In this document: in pieces, positions 1-6,855 of the stretch
Position numbering within the stretch: the stretch's first letter is position 1
Layout of the letters: every line of letters starts with the position of its first letter
From: an uncultured Eubacteriales bacterium
GTDB lineage: Bacteria > Bacillota > Clostridia > Christensenellales > Borkfalkiaceae
DNA length: 6,996 bases
Assembly (NCBI GenBank): GCA_902797515.1
Contig: CADBSX010000190.1
Span: forward strand, 1 to 6,996
Reading direction: 5' to 3'
Made by a program: the position numbers and the translations under genes
The notes under the pieces: model-generated
Told to the model about the DNA's origin: nothing
Databases searched by the model: none
The model's input: the letters and a program-made list of their open reading frames with translations, nothing else

Positions 1-631
1 CGTCTATAAGTATCTTGCATCCATTGAGCATTTCATCGACAGAATCGTAATGCCTGCCCGTTATCTCTTTGAGTTCGTCGAGATTAGGTTTTACGAGGTA
101 CGCCCCGCCCGCGAGCGCGGAAACCATTTTATTTCCCGTCGTGTCGATGAATTTTTTCGCGGTTTTGTTTATCGCGCCCGAAAGCCTGTAATAATAGTCG
201 TCCGAAACGCCCTGCGGAAGAGATCCGCTCATAATTACCACGCTCGCCTTTTCAGAGAGGTTTCCGACGAGGGAAACGAGTTCTTTCTGCTTGTCTTCGG
301 AAACGGGCTCGCCCTTGTCGTTTATCTCGGTCATCATAGACCGTTTATCGACTATTTTATAATTCGTCCTCGCGCTGCCCTTGTTCCAGACGAAAGTGTT
401 TTTTACTCCGTCGTCGTCGAGAGAGTGGACGAACATCTGCCCGTTTTCTTCAAACATAAAGCCCGTCGCGAAACTGTCCGCGCCTAGCCTCGAAACGCCT
501 ATCGCGGCGTTGAGCGCTTTCCCCGAATAGGTTATCACTTTGTTTTCGATACGGTTCAACGAGCCGAGTTTTAAAGTATTTAATTCTATGGTGCAATCGA
601 CGCTCGGATTCGGGCAAACGGATAATATCAT
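1..631 (-). CDS. PfkB-family sugar kinase, 1-phosphofructokinase-like (3' end missing)
   Basis: The first 210 codons of a PfkB/ribokinase-fold kinase most like FruK (fructose-1-phosphate to fructose-1,6-bisphosphate with ATP) or LacC (tagatose-6-phosphate kinase); the cytosolic hexose-phosphate role is inferred from family. Visible landmarks: N-terminal CPNPSVD (residues 6-12), substrate-loop SGKALNAA (36-43), ARTNYKI (87-93), SGSLPQGV (135-142), DTTG (163-166) and KPNLDEL (181-187). The C-terminal GAGD catalytic/anion-hole motif would lie beyond the window edge. The ATG at 631 is chosen because AGAGGTG lies about 5 bases upstream and the product starts exactly at the family N-terminus. A GTG at 638 opens a different, non-homologous frame. 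FruK usually has GGKGxNVA, where this has SGKALNAA, so substrate preference may differ. It has its own promoter and is not tightly coupled to the ABC genes upstream. FruK and LacC cannot be separated with confidence, so no symbol is given. Confidence 0.88.
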   Translation of the reverse strand, partial: MILSVCPNPSVDCTIELNTLKLGSLNRIENKVITYSGKALNAAIGVSRLGADSFATGFMFEENGQMFVHSLDDDGVKNTFVWNKGSARTNYKIVDKRSMMTEINDKGEPVSEDKQKELVSLVGNLSEKASVVIMSGSLPQGVSDDYYYRLSGAINKTAKKFIDTTGNKMVSALAGGAYLVKPNLDELKEITGRHYDSVDEMLNGCKILID

Positions 632-634
632 TAT

Positions 635-643
635 TCACCTCTT
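635..643 (-). promoter_or_regulatory. Ribosome binding site of the sugar kinase
   Basis: AAGAGGTGA on the minus strand, ending a few bases before the ATG at 631. It decides the start in favour of 631 over the out-of-frame GTG at 638, which lies inside the site itself. Confidence 0.7.
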
Positions 644-671
644 ACGATAACGGCTTTTCAGCCCGTATATT

Positions 672-700
672 ATTATATTACGTTCTTATCGGCATTTCAA
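672..700 (-). promoter_or_regulatory. Sigma-70/sigma-A type promoter of the sugar kinase gene
   Basis: On the minus strand a -35 box TTGAAA (700-695, 5 of 6 to TTGACA) is followed by a 17-base spacer and a perfect -10 box TATAAT (677-672). A start near 665 is expected, giving a leader of about 33 bases. The leader begins with a small bulged hairpin (ACGGGCT, GAAA loop, AGCCGT; 666-650) just ahead of the ribosome binding site. Together these indicate that the kinase is transcribed separately from the ABC operon, though read-through is also possible. Confidence 0.8.
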
Positions 701-711
701 CCGAAACGGGA

Positions 712-728
712 AAATTTCACGGAAATTT
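712..728. repeat. Perfect 17-base AT-rich inverted repeat upstream of the promoter
   Basis: AAATTTC and GAAATTT form a perfect 7-base palindrome around a 3-base centre. It lies between the ABC gene stop (738) and the -35 box (700) of the kinase. The stem is too AT-rich and lacks the following U-run of a good intrinsic terminator on the minus strand. A regulator-binding site just upstream of -35 is the other reading. Both functions are inference; only the symmetry is seen. Confidence 0.4.
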
Positions 729-737
729 AAGTTAATG

Positions 738-2483
738 TTAATTCTTTTCAAACTGGCTGTTATAAAGTTCGCAGTAAAATCCGCGTTTTTCCATAAGTTC
801 GGCGTGAGTTCCCTGCTCTATCACGTTGCCGTCCTTCATAACGAGGATATTGTCGGCGGAAACTATCGTCGATAATCTGTGAGCGACTATAAAAGAAGTT
901 TTGCCTTTGGTAAGTTCGTCGAAGGCCTCGGATATCTTCTTTTCCGTCCTCGTATCGACGGACGAGGTCGCCTCGTCCAAAATAAGCATCGGGGGAACGC
1001 GGAGCATAACGCGGGCTATCGAAATAAGTTGTCTTTGTCCGGCGGAGAGGTCGTCGTCGCCTATAACGGTTTCATAGCCGTCGGGAAGTCTTTTTATAAA
1101 TCCGTCGCATCCGGCGAGTTTCGCCGCCCGTTCGATTTCCTCGTCGGTCGCGTCCTTTTTACCTATCTTTATATTGTCTTTTACCGTCGCTTTTCTTATC
1201 CACGTATCCTGCAAGACCATACCGTAACTGCGGCGGAGATCTCTTCTCTTTACGTCCTTTATCGGTATCCCGTCAACGGATATTTCGCCGGAGTTCACGT
1301 CGTAAAACCGCATAAGCAGATTTATAAGCGTCGTTTTTCCGCAGCCCGTAGGACCGACTATCGCCGTTTTCCTTCCGCTTTTAACGTCGAGGTTGAAATT
1401 TTGTATAAGCGGTCTTTCGGGAACGTATGAAAAATACACTCCTTCCGCCTTTACGTCCCCTTTCACTTCGGAAAGCGCAGCCGCGTTTTTTACGTCGGGC
1501 GTTTCCTCTTCGCCGTCTATAACCTCGAAAAGCCTCGCCGCGCACGCCTTCGCGCCCGCGAGTTCGGTCAAAACCGAAGATATTTCGTTGAAAGGCTTGG
1601 CGTACTTGCCGGCGTAGCCGAGTAGGGATAAAAGAAGTCCCGCCGTCACCGCGAAAACTCCGACCGCGCCGCTTGCCGCGAGCATAGCCCCCGTAAAGGC
1701 GACCGCCGCGTAAACGACGGCGTTTATAAATCTCGTCGTCGGATTAGTCAGCGACGAGAAAAACACCGCTTTTAAAGAGGTCTTTTCGAGTTCGCCGTTT
1801 ACGTCGTCGAATTTTTTTATAAACTCTTCTTCCGCCGAATACGCTTTTATAGTCGGAAGATTGCCGAGCGACTCTTCTATAAGAGCGGACTGTCTGCCCG
1901 TTATCTCGGCTTGTTTTTTAAAAGTGCCGTAAGTCTTTCCCGTGATGAATTTCGCCGTAAAGAGCGACGCGGGCGTCAAAACCGCGACCACGGCGGCTAT
2001 TACGGGATTTAAAACGAACATAACGGCGAGCGTGCCTATAATCGTTATTATCCCCGTGAAAAATCTCGAAAAACCGAGCAGAAGTCCGTCCGCGAGCCTG
2101 TCCGCGTCGCCTATCTCAACGCTCAATATATCCCCTGCCGGGCGGGCGTCGAGAACGGAAAGCGGTGCGCGCTGTAATTTTTCAAACGCGTCGTTCCTTA
2201 TCCTCTCGGTAACGCCGTTCGCTATTTTATTGCTTATCGCCTCGGTCGTCCACTGCATAAGTCCTGCGAAAAGAGCGCACGCCGCCGCCACGATAAATAT
2301 TCTCGCGAGCCCGTCGAAATCGACGTTTCCCTCGCCTATTATAAGGTCGGCGGCTTTCCCGAAAAGCACGGGAAGAGCGAGTTCCGCCGCGACGAAAGCT
2401 GCCGCCCCGATAAGGGATACCGCAAGCGCGAAACGGTAAGGCCTGACGTATGATAAAACTCTTCTTATAACGCCTTTTTTCAT
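738..2483 (-). CDS. Heterodimeric ABC exporter, consensus-site subunit (TM288/BmrD-like)
   Basis: A 581-residue half-transporter: six membrane helices in about residues 17-291, then an ATPase domain from about 340. Seen in order: A-loop Tyr353, Walker A GPTGCGKT (377-384), Q-loop Gln425, signature LSAGQ (479-483), Walker B LILDE with catalytic Glu504, D-loop SSVD (507-510) and switch His535. Catalytic Glu and His are intact. The signature deviates (Ala for Gly), as expected for the subunit that lends its signature to the degenerate site. In this family such dimers export drugs, lipids or peptides; the substrate here is unknown. The ATG at 2483 overlaps the upstream stop as ATGA and has a strong AAAGGGGGG site 7 bases upstream, so it is preferred over an in-frame start at 2534, which would add 17 non-homologous residues inside the preceding gene. 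The stretch before the signature is short (GDDD), about two residues less than relatives I recall. Confidence 0.95.
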   Translation of the reverse strand: MKKGVIRRVLSYVRPYRFALAVSLIGAAAFVAAELALPVLFGKAADLIIGEGNVDFDGLARIFIVAAACALFAGLMQWTTEAISNKIANGVTERIRNDAFEKLQRAPLSVLDARPAGDILSVEIGDADRLADGLLLGFSRFFTGIITIIGTLAVMFVLNPVIAAVVAVLTPASLFTAKFITGKTYGTFKKQAEITGRQSALIEESLGNLPTIKAYSAEEEFIKKFDDVNGELEKTSLKAVFFSSLTNPTTRFINAVVYAAVAFTGAMLAASGAVGVFAVTAGLLLSLLGYAGKYAKPFNEISSVLTELAGAKACAARLFEVIDGEEETPDVKNAAALSEVKGDVKAEGVYFSYVPERPLIQNFNLDVKSGRKTAIVGPTGCGKTTLINLLMRFYDVNSGEISVDGIPIKDVKRRDLRRSYGMVLQDTWIRKATVKDNIKIGKKDATDEEIERAAKLAGCDGFIKRLPDGYETVIGDDDLSAGQRQLISIARVMLRVPPMLILDEATSSVDTRTEKKISEAFDELTKGKTSFIVAHRLSTIVSADNILVMKDGNVIEQGTHAELMEKRGFYCELYNSQFEKN

Positions 2484-4192
2484 TTCGCCGCCCCCCTTTG
2501 CTGAGAACGCTTTATTTCCCTGTAAACGTCGCAATTTTCCGTAAGGCTTTCGTCCGTGCCTACGCCTACGACTTTCCCCTCGTCGAGGACTATTATCTTA
2601 TCCGCGTCCGCGACGGCGGAAGTCCTCTGCGAAACTATTATCACGGTCGGTTTATAGTCGAGCCGCTTTATCGCCCGACGAAGTTTAAGATCGGTCGCGA
2701 AGTCGAGCGCGGACGACGAGTCGTCGAGAATAAGAATTTCCGGTTTTCTCGCAAGAGCGCGGGCTATCGCGAGCCGCTGTTTCTGTCCGCCCGAAAAATT
2801 CTTTCCGCCCTGCCGTACTTCCGCGGACAAATCTCCGCCTTTCGACCGCACGACGTCCGTCGCCTGCGCGGCGTCTAACGCCTCTCTTTCGACCTCTTCG
2901 GACAGTCCCTCGTTTCCGAGCCTTAAATTGCCGTCTATCGTTCCCGTGAAAAGCGCGGACTTTTGCAATACGAAACCTATTTTAGCGCGGAGTTCCTTCA
3001 CGTCGTAAGAGCGGACGTCTTTTCCGCCGACCGCGACGAAACCTTTATACGCGTCGTAAAATCTCGGAATAAGGCTAACGAGCGTAGTTTTACCGCTGCC
3101 CGTGCCGCCTACGATCCCGACCGTCTGACCTTTTTCTATCGTTAAATTTATATCCGTAAGGCTTTCGCCGCCGTCCGCGTAACGCATCGAAACGCCTTTG
3201 AATTCCACGTAGGCGTCGGATATCTTTCCGCTTTCGGTCTTTATATAACTGCCGTCCTCTTCGAGAACTTTTTCCACTCTTCTCGCGCAGGCGACCGACT
3301 TCGACACCGTTACTACGAGGTTCGCGAATTTGACGAGTTCTATAAGTATCTGCGACATATAGTCGTAAAGCGCGACCGTCTGTCCCTGCGAGATCACGCC
3401 CGCGTTCACTCTAACGCCGCCGAAATACAGAAGGGCGACTATCGCGAGATTTACGAGAACGAAAGTACAGGGATTTAAAAAGGCGGATATCATGCCCGTG
3501 CGGTTTTTGAATTTTTCGAGCGCGCCCGTCTTTTTGCGGTATTCCCTTATCTCGTCGTCCTCCGCGCCGAACGCCCTTATAACTCTCGCGCCCGTGAGAT
3601 TTTCCCTCGCTGAAAGAGAAACGTCGTCGAGTTTTCTCTGCGCCTCGGAGTACTTCGGAAGAGTTATCGCCATTATTATCGCCACGACCGCGCCGAGCGC
3701 CGCTATAAGGACGAGGAACACGAGCGAAACTTTAAGATCTATGATCGCCGCGGCGACGAACGCGCCTATCACGACGAACGGCGACCGAAGAAGAAGGCGC
3801 AAAAACAGATTTACGCCCGTCTGCATCTGATTTACGTCGCTCGTCATGCGCGTTATCATTGCGGAAACGCCTATTTTATCCGTGACGGACGGCGGGGAGT
3901 CCATAAGTTTCACGTAAACTTTCCGCCTGACGTTCGCCGAAAAGCCGACCGCGGCTCTCGCGGAACAAAATTGACCGAGTACCGAAAAAACGAGCCCGAC
4001 GGCGGCGAGACCGAGCATTATCGCCAAGTCCGCGACGACGGCGTTTTTATCCCCGCCGTTCACGCCCCTGTCTATGATATCGCTCACGAAGAAAGGAACG
4101 ACGAGTTCTATAGCGGCTTCGAGGAATTTGAAAAAGGGCGCGAAAACCGCTTCCTTTCCGTATTTTCCGAGTTCTTTAAGAAGAATTTTCAT
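2480..4192 (-). CDS. Heterodimeric ABC exporter, degenerate-site subunit (TM287/BmrC-like)
   Basis: A 570-residue half-transporter with six predicted membrane helices (about 16-36, 53-73, 131-150, 154-178, 240-258, 272-295) and a C-terminal ATPase domain from about 328. Seen: A-loop Tyr338, Walker A GGTGSGKT (362-369), Q-loop Gln410, canonical signature FSGGQ (466-470), Walker B LILD (487-490), then Asp491 where the catalytic Glu belongs, D-loop SALD (494-497), and Gln522 in place of the switch His. Asp-for-Glu plus Gln-for-His is the known hallmark of the degenerate nucleotide site in TM287/288-type exporters; this site binds ATP but hydrolyses it poorly. Its intact signature should complete the catalytic site of the partner. 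The start overlaps the AAA+ gene stop as ATGA (4189-4192) and the stop overlaps the partner start as ATGA (2480-2483), pointing to coupled translation. Only a weak AGGA lies upstream, so re-initiation is likely. The substrate is unknown. Confidence 0.95.
   Translation of the reverse strand: MKILLKELGKYGKEAVFAPFFKFLEAAIELVVPFFVSDIIDRGVNGGDKNAVVADLAIMLGLAAVGLVFSVLGQFCSARAAVGFSANVRRKVYVKLMDSPPSVTDKIGVSAMITRMTSDVNQMQTGVNLFLRLLLRSPFVVIGAFVAAAIIDLKVSLVFLVLIAALGAVVAIIMAITLPKYSEAQRKLDDVSLSARENLTGARVIRAFGAEDDEIREYRKKTGALEKFKNRTGMISAFLNPCTFVLVNLAIVALLYFGGVRVNAGVISQGQTVALYDYMSQILIELVKFANLVVTVSKSVACARRVEKVLEEDGSYIKTESGKISDAYVEFKGVSMRYADGGESLTDINLTIEKGQTVGIVGGTGSGKTTLVSLIPRFYDAYKGFVAVGGKDVRSYDVKELRAKIGFVLQKSALFTGTIDGNLRLGNEGLSEEVEREALDAAQATDVVRSKGGDLSAEVRQGGKNFSGGQKQRLAIARALARKPEILILDDSSSALDFATDLKLRRAIKRLDYKPTVIIVSQRTSAVADADKIIVLDEGKVVGVGTDESLTENCDVYREIKRSQQRGAAK
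2491..2499 (-). promoter_or_regulatory. Ribosome binding site of the second ABC subunit
   Basis: AAAGGGGGG on the minus strand, 7 bases before the ATG at 2483 and inside the 3' end of the preceding ABC gene. This purine-rich site supports the shorter start and independent re-initiation at the ATGA junction. Confidence 0.65.
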
Positions 4193-5601
4193 TTCGTCGC
4201 TTTCCTGGCAAGTTCCCTTATTTTATCGCTTTCGCCGACGAGAAGTTCGGAATTTATCCTGTAAAATTCGGGGCAGTCGAAACGCGTTATAAGCGCGACG
4301 AAGTTTTCGCTTTCGAGCATTCCCGTCACCGCCGAAACGAATTCCTGATTTTTTCCGAGCGACCTTTCGCCGAATTTGAGAAGGTTCTCTATCCTCGCGG
4401 CGCACTTTTTCCCGTATTCTTCGCTCTCTTCCTTAAACGCCGCGGCAGCGGCTCTGTCCGCGGAATAAATTATATCCGCGACGCGGCGATACGCCGCCTT
4501 TTCAAATCTGCCGAGTTTTCCCGACGCGATGTCGGAAGCGAGTTTTTCGGTCGCCGCGGAAAGAGCGCCGTCGCCCTCGGTCGCCTGTTTTTTGAAAGCG
4601 TCCTCCATATATTCCGCCGCCCTTATCTTCGCCATCGCCTTCTCGGCGTTTTTCGCCGCTTTCGACCGTATAAGTTCCGCGACGGTAAATCTTTCCTCGA
4701 ATTTCGCCGAAGAAAGGTCTATGCTTTCCGTTTCGCCGTTCTCCGCGCCGTCGCCGACGAGCGCTACGCCGAATTTTTCAAACGCCTTGTAAAATCCGAA
4801 AAATTCGTTGGCTATCGGCGGGCTCTGCACGTACTGCGATATGAACGGAAGAGTGACGGGAATGGAAAATTTCTCGTATTCCGAGATAGCCTCGGAAAGG
4901 TCTTCCCAGCCCCTCGGAGTCACGAACGCGAAACCGTCAGCCGTCCTTTCCGCCCTGAAAAGGTACTGATTATAGAGCGAAAGAAAACAAGTCACGCTCT
5001 CGTGAAGGCCCCTCTCTCTCGCGTATATTTTGAACGCCTCGTAGTCGGGCTCGACGTCTATCCTCTTAACTCTGTCGAGCGTTACCATATCGAGTTCGTT
5101 TACCGACTTGTTGTATTCTTCGGGATTGCCCGCCGCCGTCAGTATCCAGCCTTCGGGAATAAGGTGCGTGCCGAATTTCTTGTGTTGCAGAAGTTCGAGC
5201 ATCGCGGGCGCGAGAGTTTCCGAAACGCAGTTTATCTCGTCGATAAATAGTATTCCTTCCCTCTTCCCCTGTTTTTCTATCGCGTCGTAAACTTCGGCGA
5301 CTATCTCGCTCATCGTGTATTCCGTTACCGAATATTTCTTCCCGCCGAATTCCCGCTCGGATATGAACGGAAGTCCGACGGCGGACTGCCTCGTGTGGTG
5401 CGTTATCGTATATCCGAGAAAACCTATTCCGAGTTCCGCGGCGACCGCGCTCATTATGGCGGTTTTTCCTATTCCCGGCGCGCCTATAAGAAGAACGGGG
5501 CGCTGTCTTTCGCGCGGTATTACGTAACTTTCGTCCTCGGACTTGTCGAGGTAAATCCTGACCGTGTTTTTGATTTCGTTTTTCGCTTCGAGTATGTTCA
5601 T
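4189..5601 (-). CDS. MoxR-type AAA+ ATPase
   Basis: A 470-residue cytosolic AAA+ ATPase of the MoxR clade. Seen: Walker A GAPGIGKT (40-47), HHTRQSAVGLP (68-78, a substrate-loop region typical of MoxR partners of VWA proteins), Walker B ILFIDE (117-122), sensor 1 Asn159 in AAGNP, an arginine-finger region LDRVKR (175-180), and sensor 2 Arg230 in TPRGW. These residues suggest an active hexameric ATPase. Residues about 300-470 are a long, Ala/Glu/Lys-rich, mainly helical tail that I do not recognise; it is longer than a minimal MoxR lid. MoxR ATPases usually act with a VWA protein encoded next door to remodel or activate a target, which fits the preceding gene. GGAGG (5618-5614) lies 12 bases before the ATG, and the gap from the VWA gene is 18 bases. 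The 3' end overlaps the ABC gene by 4 bases, an uncommon pairing for this family. Confidence 0.92.
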   Translation of the reverse strand: MNILEAKNEIKNTVRIYLDKSEDESYVIPRERQRPVLLIGAPGIGKTAIMSAVAAELGIGFLGYTITHHTRQSAVGLPFISEREFGGKKYSVTEYTMSEIVAEVYDAIEKQGKREGILFIDEINCVSETLAPAMLELLQHKKFGTHLIPEGWILTAAGNPEEYNKSVNELDMVTLDRVKRIDVEPDYEAFKIYARERGLHESVTCFLSLYNQYLFRAERTADGFAFVTPRGWEDLSEAISEYEKFSIPVTLPFISQYVQSPPIANEFFGFYKAFEKFGVALVGDGAENGETESIDLSSAKFEERFTVAELIRSKAAKNAEKAMAKIRAAEYMEDAFKKQATEGDGALSAATEKLASDIASGKLGRFEKAAYRRVADIIYSADRAAAAAFKEESEEYGKKCAARIENLLKFGERSLGKNQEFVSAVTGMLESENFVALITRFDCPEFYRINSELLVGESDKIRELARKATK

Positions 5602-5613
5602 AGAGTTCCGATG

Positions 5614-5618
5614 CCTCC
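5614..5618 (-). promoter_or_regulatory. Ribosome binding site of the AAA+ gene
   Basis: GGAGG on the minus strand in the 18-base gap between the VWA gene and the AAA+ gene. It ends 12 bases before the ATG at 5601, slightly long spacing. No better start is seen nearby in this frame. Confidence 0.55.
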
Positions 5619-5619
5619 G

Positions 5620-6855
5620 TCAGTTTTTTACTTTTATTCCGTAAGCGTAGTAAGGAACGCTTATTTTGTCGGCTTTTTCGCCGTAAAGGGCGAAACACGT
5701 TTTGAACGGCGGATTTTCTTTCGGATAAATGCCCGCGCCGTCCGTAAAATAGATAAGTCCGCGTATTTTCACGCCCTCTTTCATAAGTTTTTCCGCCCTG
5801 TCGAACACGGGACGGAAATCCGTGCCGCCGCCCCCCGACAAGCCGAAAGATTTGAGATAATTTTCAAATCCGTCCGCGGCGCTCACGACCTCTTCGCCGC
5901 GTATTTTGTCGTCGCATTGAATTATTCTCACGCGTATCCTGTCCGTTTCGCTCTCGGCTTGCCTTATTATGCCGAGTATTTCCGAAAGAAATTTCATCAC
6001 CGGCTCGCCTTTCGTACTGCCCGACGTATCTATCGCGATTATTACGTCCGAAAGTTCGTGATCCTGCCTGTATTCGAGATTTTCGATAAGCGGCACGTTT
6101 TTATAAAGCCGTAAACCGTAAGTGTATAAAATATAGTCGAATTCGTCGTCGCTGCTTTTAAGTTTTTCGCTCTTTTTCAAAAATTTACGGAAAAGCCCGA
6201 TATAGTCGTTCGCGCTCTCGGCTATTTCCTCCACCGCTCTTTTGAGTTCCGCGTTTTCGCCGCCGACTCGCGGCGCGACGTCGGCGGCGACGTCTATCCA
6301 GAATTTTATCAGTTCTTCTTCGCCGCGCGGCTCTTTTTCCCCGCCCGTTTTATCCCTTTCGAGAAGAGAGAAAATTTCGGCGTTTATCTCGTTTCCGCGC
6401 GCCAGATACTCTTCCGCGAACTTCTTCGTCACGCCGCCGAAAACGGCTTTTATCGACTTATACACCGCCTTTCTCTTTTCGGCGGCGAGTTTTCCGCCGA
6501 ACGGAAGTTTCATTTCGTCCGTAAGGTAAAAAAGCGTTACGTCCGCCGCGAGATCGGAGTTTTCCGAGCGGGAGCCGAAAGTAAAAGTCAAAAGGTTGGA
6601 AAGCGTCGCCTGCATATAGGCGGTCGCCGCCGCGTCCGTCCCCTCGGCGGCGGTTATCCGTATCAGGAATTCGGGATTGGCCGTTATCTCTTTTCCGTCC
6701 GTCTTTATAGTGCCGACGCCGTCCGAAAAGGTCTTTTCGGTCTTTCCGAGCGCGAACGACAAATACGGAAAAAGCGCGGCTATCTTCTTTTCCGCGTCCT
6801 CTTCTATAAGGCGCGCGAGTTTTTCGCGTTCGCTTTTCACAATCTGTAATTCCAT
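5620..6855 (-). CDS. VWA-like/DUF2201 (COG3864) protein with degenerate metallopeptidase-like domain
   Basis: A 411-residue protein (from the ATG) without signal peptide or membrane helix. The C-terminal half is a VWA-like domain with a complete MIDAS metal site: DTSGS (276-280), Thr345 in GGGGTD, and Asp372 in YFTDG, with IIQCDD (311-316) and FRPVFD (347-352) typical of COG3864. The N-terminal half aligns by eye to that family's metallopeptidase-like domain (TDGK 52-55, NPEFLI 60-65, LAAD 102-105). At the zinc-binding helix, where relatives as I recall them read like YLHxxLHCxFRH, this has Gln82, Ser86 and Phe91, so all three His are absent and no HExxH occurs. Peptidase activity is therefore unlikely; a scaffold that presents a bound target to the adjacent AAA+ ATPase is the inference. 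A Lys/Glu-rich linker spans about 165-240. The ATG at 6855 overlaps the preceding gene by 19 bases; a GTG at 6840 (GTGA overlap, five residues shorter) is a real alternative, and neither has a strong ribosome site. Confidence 0.85.
   Translation of the reverse strand: MELQIVKSEREKLARLIEEDAEKKIAALFPYLSFALGKTEKTFSDGVGTIKTDGKEITANPEFLIRITAAEGTDAAATAYMQATLSNLLTFTFGSRSENSDLAADVTLFYLTDEMKLPFGGKLAAEKRKAVYKSIKAVFGGVTKKFAEEYLARGNEINAEIFSLLERDKTGGEKEPRGEEELIKFWIDVAADVAPRVGGENAELKRAVEEIAESANDYIGLFRKFLKKSEKLKSSDDEFDYILYTYGLRLYKNVPLIENLEYRQDHELSDVIIAIDTSGSTKGEPVMKFLSEILGIIRQAESETDRIRVRIIQCDDKIRGEEVVSAADGFENYLKSFGLSGGGGTDFRPVFDRAEKLMKEGVKIRGLIYFTDGAGIYPKENPPFKTCFALYGEKADKISVPYYAYGIKVKN

Noticed and set aside
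50..487. Plus-strand open frame of 145 codons opposite the sugar kinase
   Set aside because: It is antisense to a PfkB-family gene with recognisable motifs; its product has no domain and no convincing ribosome site was seen.
450..638. Minus-strand frame beginning GTG at 638
   Set aside because: Its product is Arg-rich and unlike any family, while the frame from ATG 631 gives a clear PfkB N-terminus with proper ribosome site spacing.
645..660. Catabolite-responsive (cre) element in the kinase leader
   Set aside because: TGAAAAGCCGTTATCG resembles cre loosely, but aligning the central CG leaves about four mismatches to the consensus.
712..728. Intrinsic terminator for the ABC operon
   Set aside because: The stem is 7 bases and mostly A-T, and on the minus strand it is followed by TCCCG rather than a U-run, so it is listed only as an inverted repeat.
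879..2439. Plus-strand open frames across the second ABC gene (879-1430, 1393-1617, 1942-2439)
   Set aside because: Shadows of a well-conserved ABC gene; Ser/Ala/Thr-rich or Tyr/Arg-rich composition without motifs.
2484..2534. Upstream in-frame start adding 17 residues to the second ABC subunit
   Set aside because: The added residues are not membrane-domain-like and lie within the preceding ABC gene, while the internal ATG at 2483 has a strong ribosome site and an ATGA overlap.
5066..6114. Long open frames overlapping the AAA+ and VWA genes (minus 5066-5698, plus 5395-6114)
   Set aside because: They are Arg-, Tyr- and Phe-rich with no family resemblance, and lie opposite or out of frame to clearly homologous genes; the codon bias of the real genes keeps these frames open.
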